Shown: piece by piece, positions 34,779 through 44,085 of the stretch
Position numbering within the stretch: the stretch's first letter is position 1
Layout: the number at the start of each line of letters is the position of its first letter
Assembly: GCF_025950085.1 (NCBI RefSeq)
Contig: NZ_JAPDDS010000003.1
Span: 372,001 to 436,000, forward strand
Direction of reading: 5' to 3'
Origin: Luteolibacter flavescens
GTDB lineage: Bacteria; Verrucomicrobiota; Verrucomicrobiia; Verrucomicrobiales; Akkermansiaceae
Length of the DNA stretch: 64,000 bases
Program-made: the position numbers and the translations under genes
The notes under the pieces: generated by a model
What the model was told of the DNA's origin: nothing
The model's input: only the letters and a program-made list of their open reading frames with translations
Databases searched by the model: none

Positions 34779-36206
34779 ATGCGCCTCACCCGCGTCACGC
34801 TGTTCTTCATCGCCCTCATCATCGGCACCGGTCTCTACCTGCTGATGCGCCAGCAGCTCTCGGTCGTGGAGCCGCAGACGTACCAGGCGACGGAGGAGCT
34901 GATGGTGGATGCAGCGCAGATGCTGGCCGCTTTCGTCGAGGAGGACCTGGAGGATGGCAACTTCGACAAGGACCACTTCCACAGAGCCTTCGACGGTGCG
35001 GAGGCGCGGAAATTCAAGGCGCTGATCCACGGGCACCTGAAGGATCACATGGGCCTCGGGGCCTACGTCACCGATGCCAGCGGGCTCTGCATCTTCGACT
35101 CGCGGGACCGGCTGGAGGGCACCTATCTCGGACACAAGCGGGACGTGGCTCTCACCCTTCAGGGAAAGTACGGCGCGCGCAGTAGCAGGACGGACGAGAA
35201 CAATGCGAACTCCTCCGTCCTCCACGTGGGGGCGCTCATCGGACCGGTGGAGAAGCCCTTCGGCATGCTCACCGTGTACAAGCCGCAGGCGGACGTGCTG
35301 CCGATCGTGGACGCCCGGCGGCGCGGCATCTACTGGGGCACCGGGCTCATCGGCGCGGGGATCTTCTTCCTCGTGACTGCGGTCTTCATCTGGCAGTACC
35401 GGCCGGTCAGCCTGCTCACGGAATACGCCCGCGAGATCGAATCTGGCAAGCGTCCCCCGCTGCCGAAGCTGGGCGCGGGCAAGGAAGTGAACACGCTGGC
35501 CCGCGCGCTGGAGTCCATGCGCGAAGCACTCGAGGGCCGCCGCTACGCCGAACGCTACGTCCAGACGCTGACCCATGAAATGAAGAGCCCGCTGGCCGCC
35601 ATCCGAGGAGCCGCGGAGCTGCTGGACGAGGACATGCCGGAGGCCGACCGCAGGCGCTTCCTGGAGAACATCCGTGCCGAATCCGGCCGTGCCGAGCGAC
35701 TGCTCAACCGACTACTCGAACTCTCCGCCCTTGAGGGACGCAGCAGCCTGGAGGAAACGGAGGCCGTCGATCTGGAACTCATCGTCGCCCGCGCGATCGA
35801 CCAGGCCAAGGCACCGGCAAGCATGGCCAGGGTGACGCTCGCCCCGTCTCTACCCAGCAGCACCGTGAAAGTCCGCGGCGACGCCTTCATCCTGCGCTCC
35901 GCCGTCACGAACCTGCTGGAGAATGCCATCGATTTCTCCCCGGCCGGAGCTACGGTGGATATCGTACTTGAGCCGGACGGCGGCATCATCGTCTCGGACC
36001 GCGGCCCGGGAATCCCAGACTACGCCCGGGAAAAAATCTTCGAGCGCTTCTACTCGCTGAAGCACCACTCCTCCGGCCGCAAGGGCACCGGGCTGGGCCT
36101 CACGCTGGTGAAGGAAGCCGCCGAACTCCATGGCGGCTCGATTTCCCTCGATGATCGCGAAGGCGGCGGGACAGTCGCGAAGCTGCTCTTGCCCGTGGTT
36201 TCGTAG
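34779..36206 (+). CDS. creC: Sensor histidine kinase CreC-like
   Basis: The 475-residue kinase matches E. coli CreC (474) in length and order. TM helix 1 (about 6-22) is followed by a periplasmic domain with TYQATEELMVDAAQMLAAF and the CreC-like LTLQGKYGARSS, then TM2 (about 187-205), a HAMP-like linker, HisKA with His266 in TLTHEMKSPLAAIRG, and HATPase with N box VTNLLENAIDFSP, DRGPGIPDYA and FERFYSLKHHSSG-KGTGLGL. It is the partner of the upstream regulator. A sulfatase gene converges 10 bp after its stop. Confidence 0.93.
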   Translation: MRLTRVTLFFIALIIGTGLYLLMRQQLSVVEPQTYQATEELMVDAAQMLAAFVEEDLEDGNFDKDHFHRAFDGAEARKFKALIHGHLKDHMGLGAYVTDASGLCIFDSRDRLEGTYLGHKRDVALTLQGKYGARSSRTDENNANSSVLHVGALIGPVEKPFGMLTVYKPQADVLPIVDARRRGIYWGTGLIGAGIFFLVTAVFIWQYRPVSLLTEYAREIESGKRPPLPKLGAGKEVNTLARALESMREALEGRRYAERYVQTLTHEMKSPLAAIRGAAELLDEDMPEADRRRFLENIRAESGRAERLLNRLLELSALEGRSSLEETEAVDLELIVARAIDQAKAPASMARVTLAPSLPSSTVKVRGDAFILRSAVTNLLENAIDFSPAGATVDIVLEPDGGIIVSDRGPGIPDYAREKIFERFYSLKHHSSGRKGTGLGLTLVKEAAELHGGSISLDDREGGGTVAKLLLPVVS

Positions 36207-36216
36207 GCGGGAGCGA

Positions 36217-37644
36217 TCAGTCCCAGAAGGTTCCCTCCTTCGAAAGCGATGCTTCGAAGGTATCCACCACGCTCTTCAATTCACCGATCTTTGCGCTGTT
36301 CCCGGCGGCTTGATCGATGCGCTCGGAGGGATCTTGTTCGACATTGAAAAGCAGCGGACTGGCGACGGAAGTAGTGAAGCCGTAGTTGTTTCCTGTCTGC
36401 GAATAGAGCCGGGTGTGGAGCTTCCACGGCCCCTTGCGCACGGCGCAGATCGCATTCGTGGAATCGCCGGTGTAGACGAACGAGAAGTCCGGCACCATGC
36501 CGGGGAAGAGCGATGCATTGAGCGCGGGGCGGATGCCCCGGCCATCCAGCGTGCGTCCGGCGGGCAGGGCTTGCCCGGCCAGGGCGAAGACCGTGGGCAG
36601 CACATCCAGTGTCGAGGCGGGATCGCGGACAACCGTCGCAGCCGGGATCGTGCCGGGCCACCACCACACGCCGGGCACCCGCACGCCGCCTTCCCAGGTC
36701 GAGCCCTTGCCATCGCGGAAGGGCAAGGCGGAGCCGATCAGCAGGCGCGCCTCACCATACTGCTCGTGGCTTGCGGTGTCCTGAAAGCGGATCCAAGGGC
36801 CATTGTCCGACGTGAAGATGACGAGCGTGTTTTGCGCGATCCCCTCCTCTTCCAGCGCGGCACGGATGCGCCCGAGATGGTGGTCGATCTCCTCGATGCA
36901 GTCACCGTAGAGACCGCGGCGCGACTTCCCCTTGAAGGCATCCGGCACATGGACCGCGAGGTGCGGCATGTTTGGCGCGAGGTAGATGAAGAAAGGCTCG
37001 TCCTTCTTCTCGCGGATGAAGCCGATGGCGGCATCGGCATAGCGACCGGTGAGGCCTTCCATCACCGGGATATTCGCCGCGATGCTCCGCGCAATGATCT
37101 CATAGCCCGCCACCGGTTGATTCACCGCGGACGGCCCTTTCATGAGATGGGAGGCGGGATTGTAGTCGTGGGAGAGATTCGTGCCGAGCCAGCGGTCGAA
37201 GCCATGGGCGAGCGGCAGGGAGTCGACGGTGTTCCCATTGGCACCGTTAGGCGTTCCGAGATGCCACTTGCCGAAGAGACCCGTCGCATAGCCGCGCTGC
37301 TTCAGGCCCTCTGCGATGGTGACCTCATCCGGGTGAAGGTGGCGCTGGTCAGCCGGGCCCAGCACCCACTTGCCAAATCCTGAGCGGCGCGGATTCCTCC
37401 CGGTCAGCAGGCCGTAACGCGACGCCGAGCAAGCGGGCGACGCACTGTAGAACTGCGGGAAATTCGCCCCCTCGCGGACCATCCGCGTGAGATTCGGCGT
37501 ATCGACCGTGGGATTCCCCGTGTGCGAGAAGTCACCGTACCCGGCGTCATCCAGCAGGATGACGATCACGTTCGGCTTCTCCAGCGGAGGGCGCGCGCTG
37601 GCCGTGGCGGCCAACGCGCTGAAGAGCAGGCACAGGAATTTCAT
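36217..37644 (-). CDS. Secreted type-I sulfatase (arylsulfatase-like)
   Basis: The 475-residue enzyme has a short signal peptide (LCLLFSALAATASA), the metal site NVIVILLDDAGYGD, and the sulfatase signature PACSASRYGLLTGR with Cys72, which would be oxidised to formylglycine (C-x-[PA]-[SA]-R). The second motif GLFGKWHLG and the metal-binding FTSDNGP also fit family S1. Such enzymes are abundant in Planctomycetes and Verrucomicrobia and remove sulfate esters from algal or host polysaccharides. The exact substrate is unknown. It converges on creC. Confidence 0.96.
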   Translation of the reverse strand: MKFLCLLFSALAATASARPPLEKPNVIVILLDDAGYGDFSHTGNPTVDTPNLTRMVREGANFPQFYSASPACSASRYGLLTGRNPRRSGFGKWVLGPADQRHLHPDEVTIAEGLKQRGYATGLFGKWHLGTPNGANGNTVDSLPLAHGFDRWLGTNLSHDYNPASHLMKGPSAVNQPVAGYEIIARSIAANIPVMEGLTGRYADAAIGFIREKKDEPFFIYLAPNMPHLAVHVPDAFKGKSRRGLYGDCIEEIDHHLGRIRAALEEEGIAQNTLVIFTSDNGPWIRFQDTASHEQYGEARLLIGSALPFRDGKGSTWEGGVRVPGVWWWPGTIPAATVVRDPASTLDVLPTVFALAGQALPAGRTLDGRGIRPALNASLFPGMVPDFSFVYTGDSTNAICAVRKGPWKLHTRLYSQTGNNYGFTTSVASPLLFNVEQDPSERIDQAAGNSAKIGELKSVVDTFEASLSKEGTFWD

Positions 37645-37704
37645 GCGAACAGGCGAACCCGTCCTACGTCAAACCCATCTGCAATTGATCGGAAAAACGC
37701 CAGA

Positions 37705-40700
37705 TCACGCCGTCTGCCAGCGCTTCGCGATGGACTCGAGCTGCATCGTGTCTTCCGGAGTATCGGCGCGGCCGAAGTGCTTCGCTTCGAGTTCGACGAT
37801 CTCCTTCTCGATCTCGCGCTTCATCATCGGCGTGGTGCCTGCGCGCTGCTGGAGGCGGCGCAGGTAGCCGATAACGCTGACGACATTCATCTGCGCGGGC
37901 AGCGGTGCCAGCTCCGGGCCGTCGTGATGCGGGGCCTTGCGGCGCTTCGCAGTGCCCAGCACCGCGGCGGCGATCACGGCGAGGGCCATGAGCCCGCCGA
38001 GGACCATGGTCTCGCTCCCACCGGCGGAACCGCCGAGCTCGACCCGCTCGCCCACCGGCTGCAGATCGACATCGACGTAGCGCTGACGGGTCAGACCGTC
38101 TTCCTTCGCAAGCTCCTGCTTCACCGTCGGGAATTCGAACGAGGCAGGCAGGCTGCCACCTTCCGGCTTCAGCTCGATCCGCCACTCGTGTTCGGAGATC
38201 GGGGCAAAGTCATCCGCGGCGGCATCCATCTCCACAACCCGCAGGCCGCGGTCCTCGATATTGCCAACCTCAAAACCGTCGTAGGTCTCCGACATCAGCT
38301 CGCCAAGTGGCGGGATGAGGCCGTGCGCGGTGGCCTTCACCTCAAGGAAGAGGCTGCCCTTTTCCGCATGGCTGCGCTCGTCGAGCGTCTGCGTCACCTT
38401 CAGGTCGCGGAAGGGCCGCGGCTCGGACTTGCCGGCGTCGATCAGGACCTCCGCCGAAGTCACCGGCAGCACGACGTAGCCGGACGTGTCATTGAAATCG
38501 AGGTCCAGCTTGAGGGGCGGCACCTTGTCCACCTGCGGGCCTTTCGGCTTCAGCATGAAGTAGGCATACGGCGTGTAGCGCCAGCCGAACTTCGGATCGG
38601 TCTGCGACTCCACCTTGTCCGTGTGGAAGGTGAGCGAAACGACCTCGAAGTGCTCCTCCAGCGCGGCGCGTGCCGCCTTCTCGAACTTGTCGCGGTAGTC
38701 CTCGGTCGGGCGGCCGAAGTTCCACGCATACTGCATCGAATTCTGGTTCTGCAGGTACTTCTGGAAGCCGCCGGCCTCGCGCTCGATCTCACGCGTGTGG
38801 CGCAGGTTCACGCGCAGGCCGAATGCCTGATCCGTGCCCACGCGATCCGAGCCGTCCACCGTGGCGTCGAGCTGGATCTCCGTGATGAGGTCGCGGTAAT
38901 AGGCGAGCACGTCGCTCGCATCGCGCATCGCCGGATGGTCGCCGATCACGGCACCCGCAGCTTCCAGATAGCGGAGCTTCAGGTCCGGCGCGACGTTGGC
39001 GAGGCGGTTGTTGATCGTGGTGGCAAAGGACTTCAGGTGGCGCGCCTTCGTGTCGCCGGGCAGCGAATCGAGCGCCTGCTTGATCTTCGCATACTCCTCG
39101 GGAGTCGCGACGTGGTTGCTCTTCAGCGCCTCCAGCGAAGGCGAGCCCAGTGCGGCGTAAAACCACGTCTCAAAGATCGCGCTGGTCTCGTCCGAGGGAT
39201 CCTCCAGCGGCAGCGAGGCCGCGTATTCCCCGGCGGCGGCGGCGAGCATGTCGAGCGACGCGCGCTTCGTCTTGCTGTGCTCGTGATTGCCCTCAAGCGA
39301 GCTGCGGTAGTTGCTCTCCTCGAAGCGCAGGCCGGCAAGCTGCTCCTCCAGGCGCCACGCTTGGGCGGGCTTCTTCAGCAGCGCGCGCTCCAGCACGCCC
39401 TGCGCCGCCTTGTAGCCGGTGAAGATCTGCTCCTGCAGTTCCTTGTCCTTGCGCTTCGTCTGGAAGGCCTGCTGCACCTTCGGATTCGGCCAGAGACCGG
39501 CGAGGTTCAGCCGCATCTTGCCCACCAGCGTGGCGAGGGTGTCGGAGTCGAGCACGTCGGTCGCGCCGAAGACGGACTCGACCGCCTCGACACGCCACAC
39601 CTCTGCCTGGCTGTGGCAGGAGATGAAGGCATTCGCGAACTCGGTGTGGAAGCTTTCGCCAAGGTCCAGCTCGCTCACGCCCTTCACCAGCGCGGCCAGC
39701 TCGACCAAATTGCGCTCCTGCTTCGAACGCGTCAGCGGGATCGCTCCCGACTGGTTGTTGAAGCCGTAGAAATACATGTACTGCGAACGATAGTTCTGCC
39801 CTTCGTTCGGGTTGTTATTCTCGGTCCAGACCTTGATCGTCTCGCGGACCAGCGCCTTCGCCTGCTCCTTGTCGGTGGCGGCGAGTGTCTTGATCACCGG
39901 CAGCGCCTGGTTCTCCTCCTTCACCTTCAGGTGCAGGCGGGCGGCGGCGAGGAGGCATTCGTTCCGCGACGAGCTCTGGATCGAAGCGAGCCACTTCTCG
40001 TCGGGCTTGCACTCCAGCAATTCACCCGCGCCGATGGGACGGACGCCGGGGCCCTGGAAGCCGGTATTCGGGCGGCTGTAGAAGAGATTCCCCCACTCGT
40101 CATACTGCGGGACCATGCGGCGGGTATTGCTCTGGTCCTTCACCTGGGTGACGCCGGCCTCGTAGGCCCACTGCTCGGCGTAGATGGTGAAGATGCCGGA
40201 CCATGCTGCGGGATCGACGTCCTTGGTCGCGAGGATCGTCGTCACCGCGGCGTGCTGCAGCTTGAGCTGCTCGAGGCGGAGCGTCTGATCGGGATTCTCG
40301 CGGGTCTGCGCGGTGAGGGTGCCGAGCGTGGCGAGCAGCTCGACGCCTTCGCCCTGCGGGTTCTTGAAGGTCTTTTCAAGCCACAGCTTGCCGGTGTCAT
40401 CGCCGAGCTGCGGGATCAGCGAAAGCGCGCGGAAAAGCGCCTCGGCCTTGGCGGGTGCCGGTGCCTTGGCGTCCGTGAGGAAGGAAGTGGAAAGCTCCCA
40501 GGCGAGGGGCAGCGCGTCCTTGCCCGCGTCCTTCTTGTCGAGCTGGTAGAGATCGGCGCGATGGCGCGCGATCAGGTTGAGGGCGGCGTAGTCCTTCTTC
40601 TCCTTCGCGGTGGCGAGGTCGGGCAGGAACGGCGTGGCGTCCTTTACGAAACCCGCCTCCATCAGGAACTCTGCGGCACGCTGGCGCGACGCGGGGTCCT

Positions 40701-41706
40701 CACCTCCGAAGTGCTGGATGCCCTTGGCCAGCGCATCGAAGAATTCCTTCGGCGGGCGCGGGTCCTTCGGCAGCATCTTGGCGAGACCCTTGATCTGTGC
40801 CTTTTGCGGCGGCTTCGGGGCAGCGGCGGCGAGGCCTAGCAGGTCATCGGTCGAGAGCAGGGCCGGCTGCGTGTGCGGCTTCGCACCGCGGGCGATGAGG
40901 TCCGGCGTCGGCTGGACCGGCGACGGCGCGGAAAGCCTCGCGACGACATTTTGATAAGCCTCTGCGGAAAGCTGCGGCGGGAGACCGGCGAGGAATGCCT
41001 TCACCTTGTCCCAACGACCGAGCACCACATCGCGGCGGAAAACGGCGGCGTCCTTGCGGAATTGCTCAAGCTCCGCCTGTGCCTTTGCGGCATCCGGAGA
41101 TGGCTTCTGCGGAGCCGGAGGCGCGACCGGGGCCGGGGCGACTTCGGGAGCGGGAACCACTGCACCTTCCACACCCGGAGCGCCTTCCGGAGTCATGCCG
41201 CCCTCGGGCGTGGCGGGCACACCCTCCACTGCGGGAGCGGCAGGCGGGGCCACCGGCGGAGCGGGCGGAGCGACCGGGGCAGGAGGCGCGGGTGGGGCCG
41301 GATGTGCAGGCTGTGGATTCTTTGCAGCGGCGGCTTCGCGGGCTTCCTCCATGCGGGTGGCGAGGATGCCTGCTGGGCTGCGGTCAAACTGGAGCTCGCG
41401 GAGGATTCCCGCCTTCTGCTGCTCGACGGTCGGAGCAGGGCGGTTCTTGCTCTGCTCGATCATCTGCCGGAGGCGATTGAAATCGACATCGCCACCCTCC
41501 GCCCCGCCTGCCGCAAGCGCGGCCATGGCACCCGCCGGAGGCAGCATGCCCTCGGCAGGCTCGCCGTCCTGGACTTCAATGACCATCGGCTGACCGGGAA
41601 CTCCCCCGATGACCGCACCACTCACCGCCCCTCCCTGGACGATGATCTGGGCGGAAAGCGGAACCGTAAGGGCGGCCAAGGTGATCAGGGCGGTGCGAGA
41701 GTACAT
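37705..41706 (-). CDS. Very large signal-peptide protein ending the MoxR-Bat type operon
   Basis: The 1333-residue protein has a signal peptide (SRTALITLAALTVPLSAQ) and a Pro/Ala-rich linker (about 110-210). A long helical region with TPR-like stretches spans about 230-950, then a beta-rich region (about 1000-1230), one membrane helix (TMVLGGLMALAVIAAAVLG, about 1245) and a basic cytosolic tail. Its position as the last gene after the VWA and TPR genes, and the beta-rich-plus-helix end, suggest it replaces BatD/BatE, but no standard domain is obvious. I chose ATG 41706, directly before the signal peptide. A 221-bp spacer with two hairpins separates it from the TPR gene. Confidence 0.75.
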   Translation of the reverse strand: MYSRTALITLAALTVPLSAQIIVQGGAVSGAVIGGVPGQPMVIEVQDGEPAEGMLPPAGAMAALAAGGAEGGDVDFNRLRQMIEQSKNRPAPTVEQQKAGILRELQFDRSPAGILATRMEEAREAAAAKNPQPAHPAPPAPPAPVAPPAPPVAPPAAPAVEGVPATPEGGMTPEGAPGVEGAVVPAPEVAPAPVAPPAPQKPSPDAAKAQAELEQFRKDAAVFRRDVVLGRWDKVKAFLAGLPPQLSAEAYQNVVARLSAPSPVQPTPDLIARGAKPHTQPALLSTDDLLGLAAAAPKPPQKAQIKGLAKMLPKDPRPPKEFFDALAKGIQHFGGEDPASRQRAAEFLMEAGFVKDATPFLPDLATAKEKKDYAALNLIARHRADLYQLDKKDAGKDALPLAWELSTSFLTDAKAPAPAKAEALFRALSLIPQLGDDTGKLWLEKTFKNPQGEGVELLATLGTLTAQTRENPDQTLRLEQLKLQHAAVTTILATKDVDPAAWSGIFTIYAEQWAYEAGVTQVKDQSNTRRMVPQYDEWGNLFYSRPNTGFQGPGVRPIGAGELLECKPDEKWLASIQSSSRNECLLAAARLHLKVKEENQALPVIKTLAATDKEQAKALVRETIKVWTENNNPNEGQNYRSQYMYFYGFNNQSGAIPLTRSKQERNLVELAALVKGVSELDLGESFHTEFANAFISCHSQAEVWRVEAVESVFGATDVLDSDTLATLVGKMRLNLAGLWPNPKVQQAFQTKRKDKELQEQIFTGYKAAQGVLERALLKKPAQAWRLEEQLAGLRFEESNYRSSLEGNHEHSKTKRASLDMLAAAAGEYAASLPLEDPSDETSAIFETWFYAALGSPSLEALKSNHVATPEEYAKIKQALDSLPGDTKARHLKSFATTINNRLANVAPDLKLRYLEAAGAVIGDHPAMRDASDVLAYYRDLITEIQLDATVDGSDRVGTDQAFGLRVNLRHTREIEREAGGFQKYLQNQNSMQYAWNFGRPTEDYRDKFEKAARAALEEHFEVVSLTFHTDKVESQTDPKFGWRYTPYAYFMLKPKGPQVDKVPPLKLDLDFNDTSGYVVLPVTSAEVLIDAGKSEPRPFRDLKVTQTLDERSHAEKGSLFLEVKATAHGLIPPLGELMSETYDGFEVGNIEDRGLRVVEMDAAADDFAPISEHEWRIELKPEGGSLPASFEFPTVKQELAKEDGLTRQRYVDVDLQPVGERVELGGSAGGSETMVLGGLMALAVIAAAVLGTAKRRKAPHHDGPELAPLPAQMNVVSVIGYLRRLQQRAGTTPMMKREIEKEIVELEAKHFGRADTPEDTMQLESIAKRWQTA

Positions 41707-41762
41707 GACGGGGCTTAAAAAGGGTGTTGCGGAAGCAAGGGCACGAAACAAAGGCGGGGGGA

Positions 41763-41780
41763 GACGACACTCCTGTCGTC
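41763..41780. repeat. Short perfect hairpin in the operon spacer
   Basis: GACGACA (41763-41769) and TGTCGTC (41774-41780) form a seven-base perfect hairpin with loop CTCC, 57 bases before the 1333-residue protein's start (minus strand). There is no T-run after it in either direction, so it looks like a dispersed intergenic palindrome or a mRNA structure. Confidence 0.55.
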
Positions 41781-41854
41781 AGAAGGCGGCAGTCCCGGAG
41801 AAACTCGCCGGGATGCCGCAAACACAATCGTCAAAGGGCAGAAGCAGGGACTGA

Positions 41855-41915
41855 GGCATGCGTCTCCAGTAGCTACCGCGGTGTCACCACCGCGCCTACG
41901 GAGAGATGCATGCCT
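41855..41915. repeat. REP-like 61-base hairpin in the operon spacer
   Basis: An imperfect inverted repeat: outer arms AGGCATGC (41855-41862) and GCATGCCT (41908-41915), and an inner perfect CGCGGTG (41877-41883) with CACCGCG (41888-41894) around TCAC, with mostly paired bases between. It lies 13 bases after the TPR gene stop on that strand. It could act as an mRNA 3'-stabiliser or a REP target. Confidence 0.6.
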
Positions 41916-41927
41916 CTGATTTCCAGC

Positions 41928-42632
41928 TCAGGAGCCCTGGCCATCCACCGGCGGACCGGAGCTGGCGCCGCGGGCGTCCTGCGGCTTCTTGTTACCGCTC
42001 TTGGGCGAGGGCTTGTTGCACTTGCCCGAGCTGCAGTTGCACTGCTTCGGGATGGCCTTGCCGTAGAGTTCTTCCGGCTCCATGCGGGCGAGGCGGATCG
42101 AGGCTTCAAGGTCGTCGGCGTGCTTCGCGGCAGCCTTTTCGTCGCCGGACTCGGTGGCGCGCTGGACGAGCAGCTTCTGCTCCTGGCGGGCGGCTTCGAT
42201 TTCCGGCTCCCAATCGCTGTCCGGCAGGCCTTCCAGCTTCATGAGATAGGTCATGTAGAAGCGCGAGCTGGCCAGCGTCGCCAGAGTCTCGTCGCGCAGG
42301 CCGGCGTGGGCATTCGGGTCCTGGGCGAGTTCATCGGCCAGAGCAGCCAGCTCTTCGCGGGCCTTCGGCAGCTCGGCGGCCTCCATGCGGGCCTTTGCCA
42401 GCTCCAAGCGGATGCGGCGAGCGTCGGAGACATTCTCCTTCGGCAGCTTCGCGAGCGCTTGTTCGTAGGAGGAAATCGCACCCTTCCATTCGCTGGAAGC
42501 CGACTTCGACGTCGCGTTTCCGAGTGCTTCGGAGGCGGCATCGAGCTTCAGCCCGGCTTGGCCGGGACCGTAATGATAGGCGACGAGGCCCAGGGGAACC
42601 AGGCACCACAAAGTGAGAACGAGTATTTTCAT
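41928..42632 (-). CDS. TPR protein of the MoxR-Bat type operon (BatC-like)
   Basis: The 234-residue protein has an N-terminal anchor (ILVLTLWCLVPLGLVAY) and a TPR-like helical part (about 35-115: EWKGAISSYEQALAKLP, RIRLELAKARMEAAELP). The tail is Lys/Pro-rich with a cysteine cluster CNCSSGKC near residue 205. It starts nine bases after the upstream VWA gene and resembles BatC of the aerotolerance operon in position and plan. The cysteine cluster, possibly metal-binding or disulfide-forming, is not part of the BatC description I know. Confidence 0.65.
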   Translation of the reverse strand: MKILVLTLWCLVPLGLVAYHYGPGQAGLKLDAASEALGNATSKSASSEWKGAISSYEQALAKLPKENVSDARRIRLELAKARMEAAELPKAREELAALADELAQDPNAHAGLRDETLATLASSRFYMTYLMKLEGLPDSDWEPEIEAARQEQKLLVQRATESGDEKAAAKHADDLEASIRLARMEPEELYGKAIPKQCNCSSGKCNKPSPKSGNKKPQDARGASSGPPVDGQGS

Positions 42633-42641
42633 GGCAGTCTG

Positions 42642-43673
42642 TTAAGTCGCGAGTTGATCGGATTTGTCAGGAAAAGGAAGCGAGGACTTCCGCGGATTTT
42701 GGAACCGGAGAGGGCCGGGATTCCAGCGGGACCCGGCGAAATGGAGCAGCAGAGGGAGTCCGGCAAGCAGGCTGGCGCCCATTGTGGTGAGAAAGATCGC
42801 CAATTCACGCTGGCCGGGCAGGCGGGCGATCCCGTCCATGGTGATGGTGCCGAGGCGCTCCAGCATCGCCGTGGGGACCAGCTTGGCATTCCCGTCGTGA
42901 TACTCGCCGCCGAGGCGCGTGGCGATCTGGCGCAGGGTGGTGCCGTCCTGCCGGGAGTGGCGGCCGTCGATGAAGCTGCCCTTCAGCGGGTCCCCCACCC
43001 CGGCGACCAGCACGCCGCCGATGGAGGGCGGCATCTTTGGCATGCCGGTGGCAGGCACGGAATCGCCGTCGCTGATGAGAATGAGCGTGGCCGAACCGGC
43101 GGGCCACTTCGAGGCGATCTTGGCCGCTTCTTCCAAGCCGTCGAAGATCCGCGTCTGCCCGGACTGGAAGGCGTAGTGCATGGGCAGGTCGCCCATGATA
43201 TTATGGATGATTTCCAGGTCACGCGTCTCCTCGACCACCGGCTTCGCGCCATTATAAACGGCGACGACGGTGGTGTGGAGCTTGTCGTGGGCGGAGCGGG
43301 CGATGACCGACTCCAGCACGGCGCGGGCGCGGTCCATGCGGCTTTCCTTCCCGCCTGCCCCGGCGTCGCGGAGGCGCATGCTGGGGGAGACATCGAGCAC
43401 CAGCAGCAGGTGCTGGCGGTCCTTCACCTCGACGTCCTTCACCGAAGAACGATGGGCGACCGGCGGCAGCAGGAACAAGGTGGCCACGCCCCAGACGAGC
43501 ATGCCGAGCGCCAAAACGCGGATGACCGGCGCAGCCTGACCGACCAGCGAGGCCCTTTTATCCGGACCGAAGGCAAGCGCCGCGACACTCCGGACGCGGC
43601 CCATGTGAATCCACTCCGCCCCCGTGGCGAGCACGACGGCGGCGACAGCCAGCAGCAGCGGGGTCTGGTTCAA
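42642..43673 (-). CDS. VWA-domain membrane protein (BatB-like)
   Basis: The 343-residue protein has two N-terminal membrane helices (about 6-22 and 50-72). Its von Willebrand A domain has the metal-ion-dependent adhesion site LLVLDVSPSMRLRD (Asp94, Ser96, Ser98), and a C-terminal helix lies near 300-320. In Bacteroides and spirochetes BatA and BatB form a periplasmic VWA complex driven or assembled by MoxR-type ATPases. It lies downstream of the BatA-like gene but is separated from it by a 412-bp repeat element, so it may have its own promoter. Confidence 0.88.
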   Translation of the reverse strand: MNQTPLLLAVAAVVLATGAEWIHMGRVRSVAALAFGPDKRASLVGQAAPVIRVLALGMLVWGVATLFLLPPVAHRSSVKDVEVKDRQHLLLVLDVSPSMRLRDAGAGGKESRMDRARAVLESVIARSAHDKLHTTVVAVYNGAKPVVEETRDLEIIHNIMGDLPMHYAFQSGQTRIFDGLEEAAKIASKWPAGSATLILISDGDSVPATGMPKMPPSIGGVLVAGVGDPLKGSFIDGRHSRQDGTTLRQIATRLGGEYHDGNAKLVPTAMLERLGTITMDGIARLPGQRELAIFLTTMGASLLAGLPLLLHFAGSRWNPGPLRFQNPRKSSLPFPDKSDQLAT

Positions 43674-44085
43674 GATGGCAGATGGTGGATGGAGGATGGC
43701 AGATGCGACGAAAATGCCCCGAGATTGGCGAGGGATGAGCCGATGATTTCAGCCCTGGAGGGGCCAGAGAAATTAGCCGGTGGCGTGAGCCACCGGGTCT
43801 CGGTCGAAGAAAATTGCCGCGTCCCGAAGGGTCGCCGGACGGAGAAACCTTGTAGCACGCCATCGTCGGATGAAACGTACGGTGGGGTTATTCCCACCCT
43901 TCCGGCACCCCGCCGGGGTGCATTCCGCTTTTCCGTGCCTTTCCGGTGGCTCACGCCACCGGCTAATCTCCCCCGCCCCGCCGGGGCGAAAGATGCACCG
44001 CCCGATGCGGACGGGATCACGCGATTCGCCGATGGCATCTTATCTGCCATCCACCATCCGCCATCCGCGATCTCTGGACTCGTCC
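43674..44085. repeat. Non-coding inverted-repeat element inside the Bat-type operon
   Basis: The 412-bp stretch between the two VWA genes has no credible gene. It contains a 25-base perfect inverted pair (43772-43796 and 43943-43967, core GGTGGCGTGAGCCACC, itself palindromic) and, nearer the ends, GATGGCAGATGGTGGATGG (43675-43693) with an imperfect inverted copy around 44045-44070. Internal hairpins GCACCCCGCCGGGGTGC and CGCCCCGCCGGGGCG also occur. The ordered, mirror-like layout suggests a non-autonomous REP or BIME-type element. No transposase is present. Confidence 0.7.

Noticed and set aside
37522-40839. Open frame of over 1,000 codons on the plus strand opposite the 1333-residue Bat-operon protein
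   Set aside because: It is antisense to a gene with a signal peptide and clear domain order; its translation is Arg/His/Leu-rich low-complexity typical of a GC-rich antisense frame.
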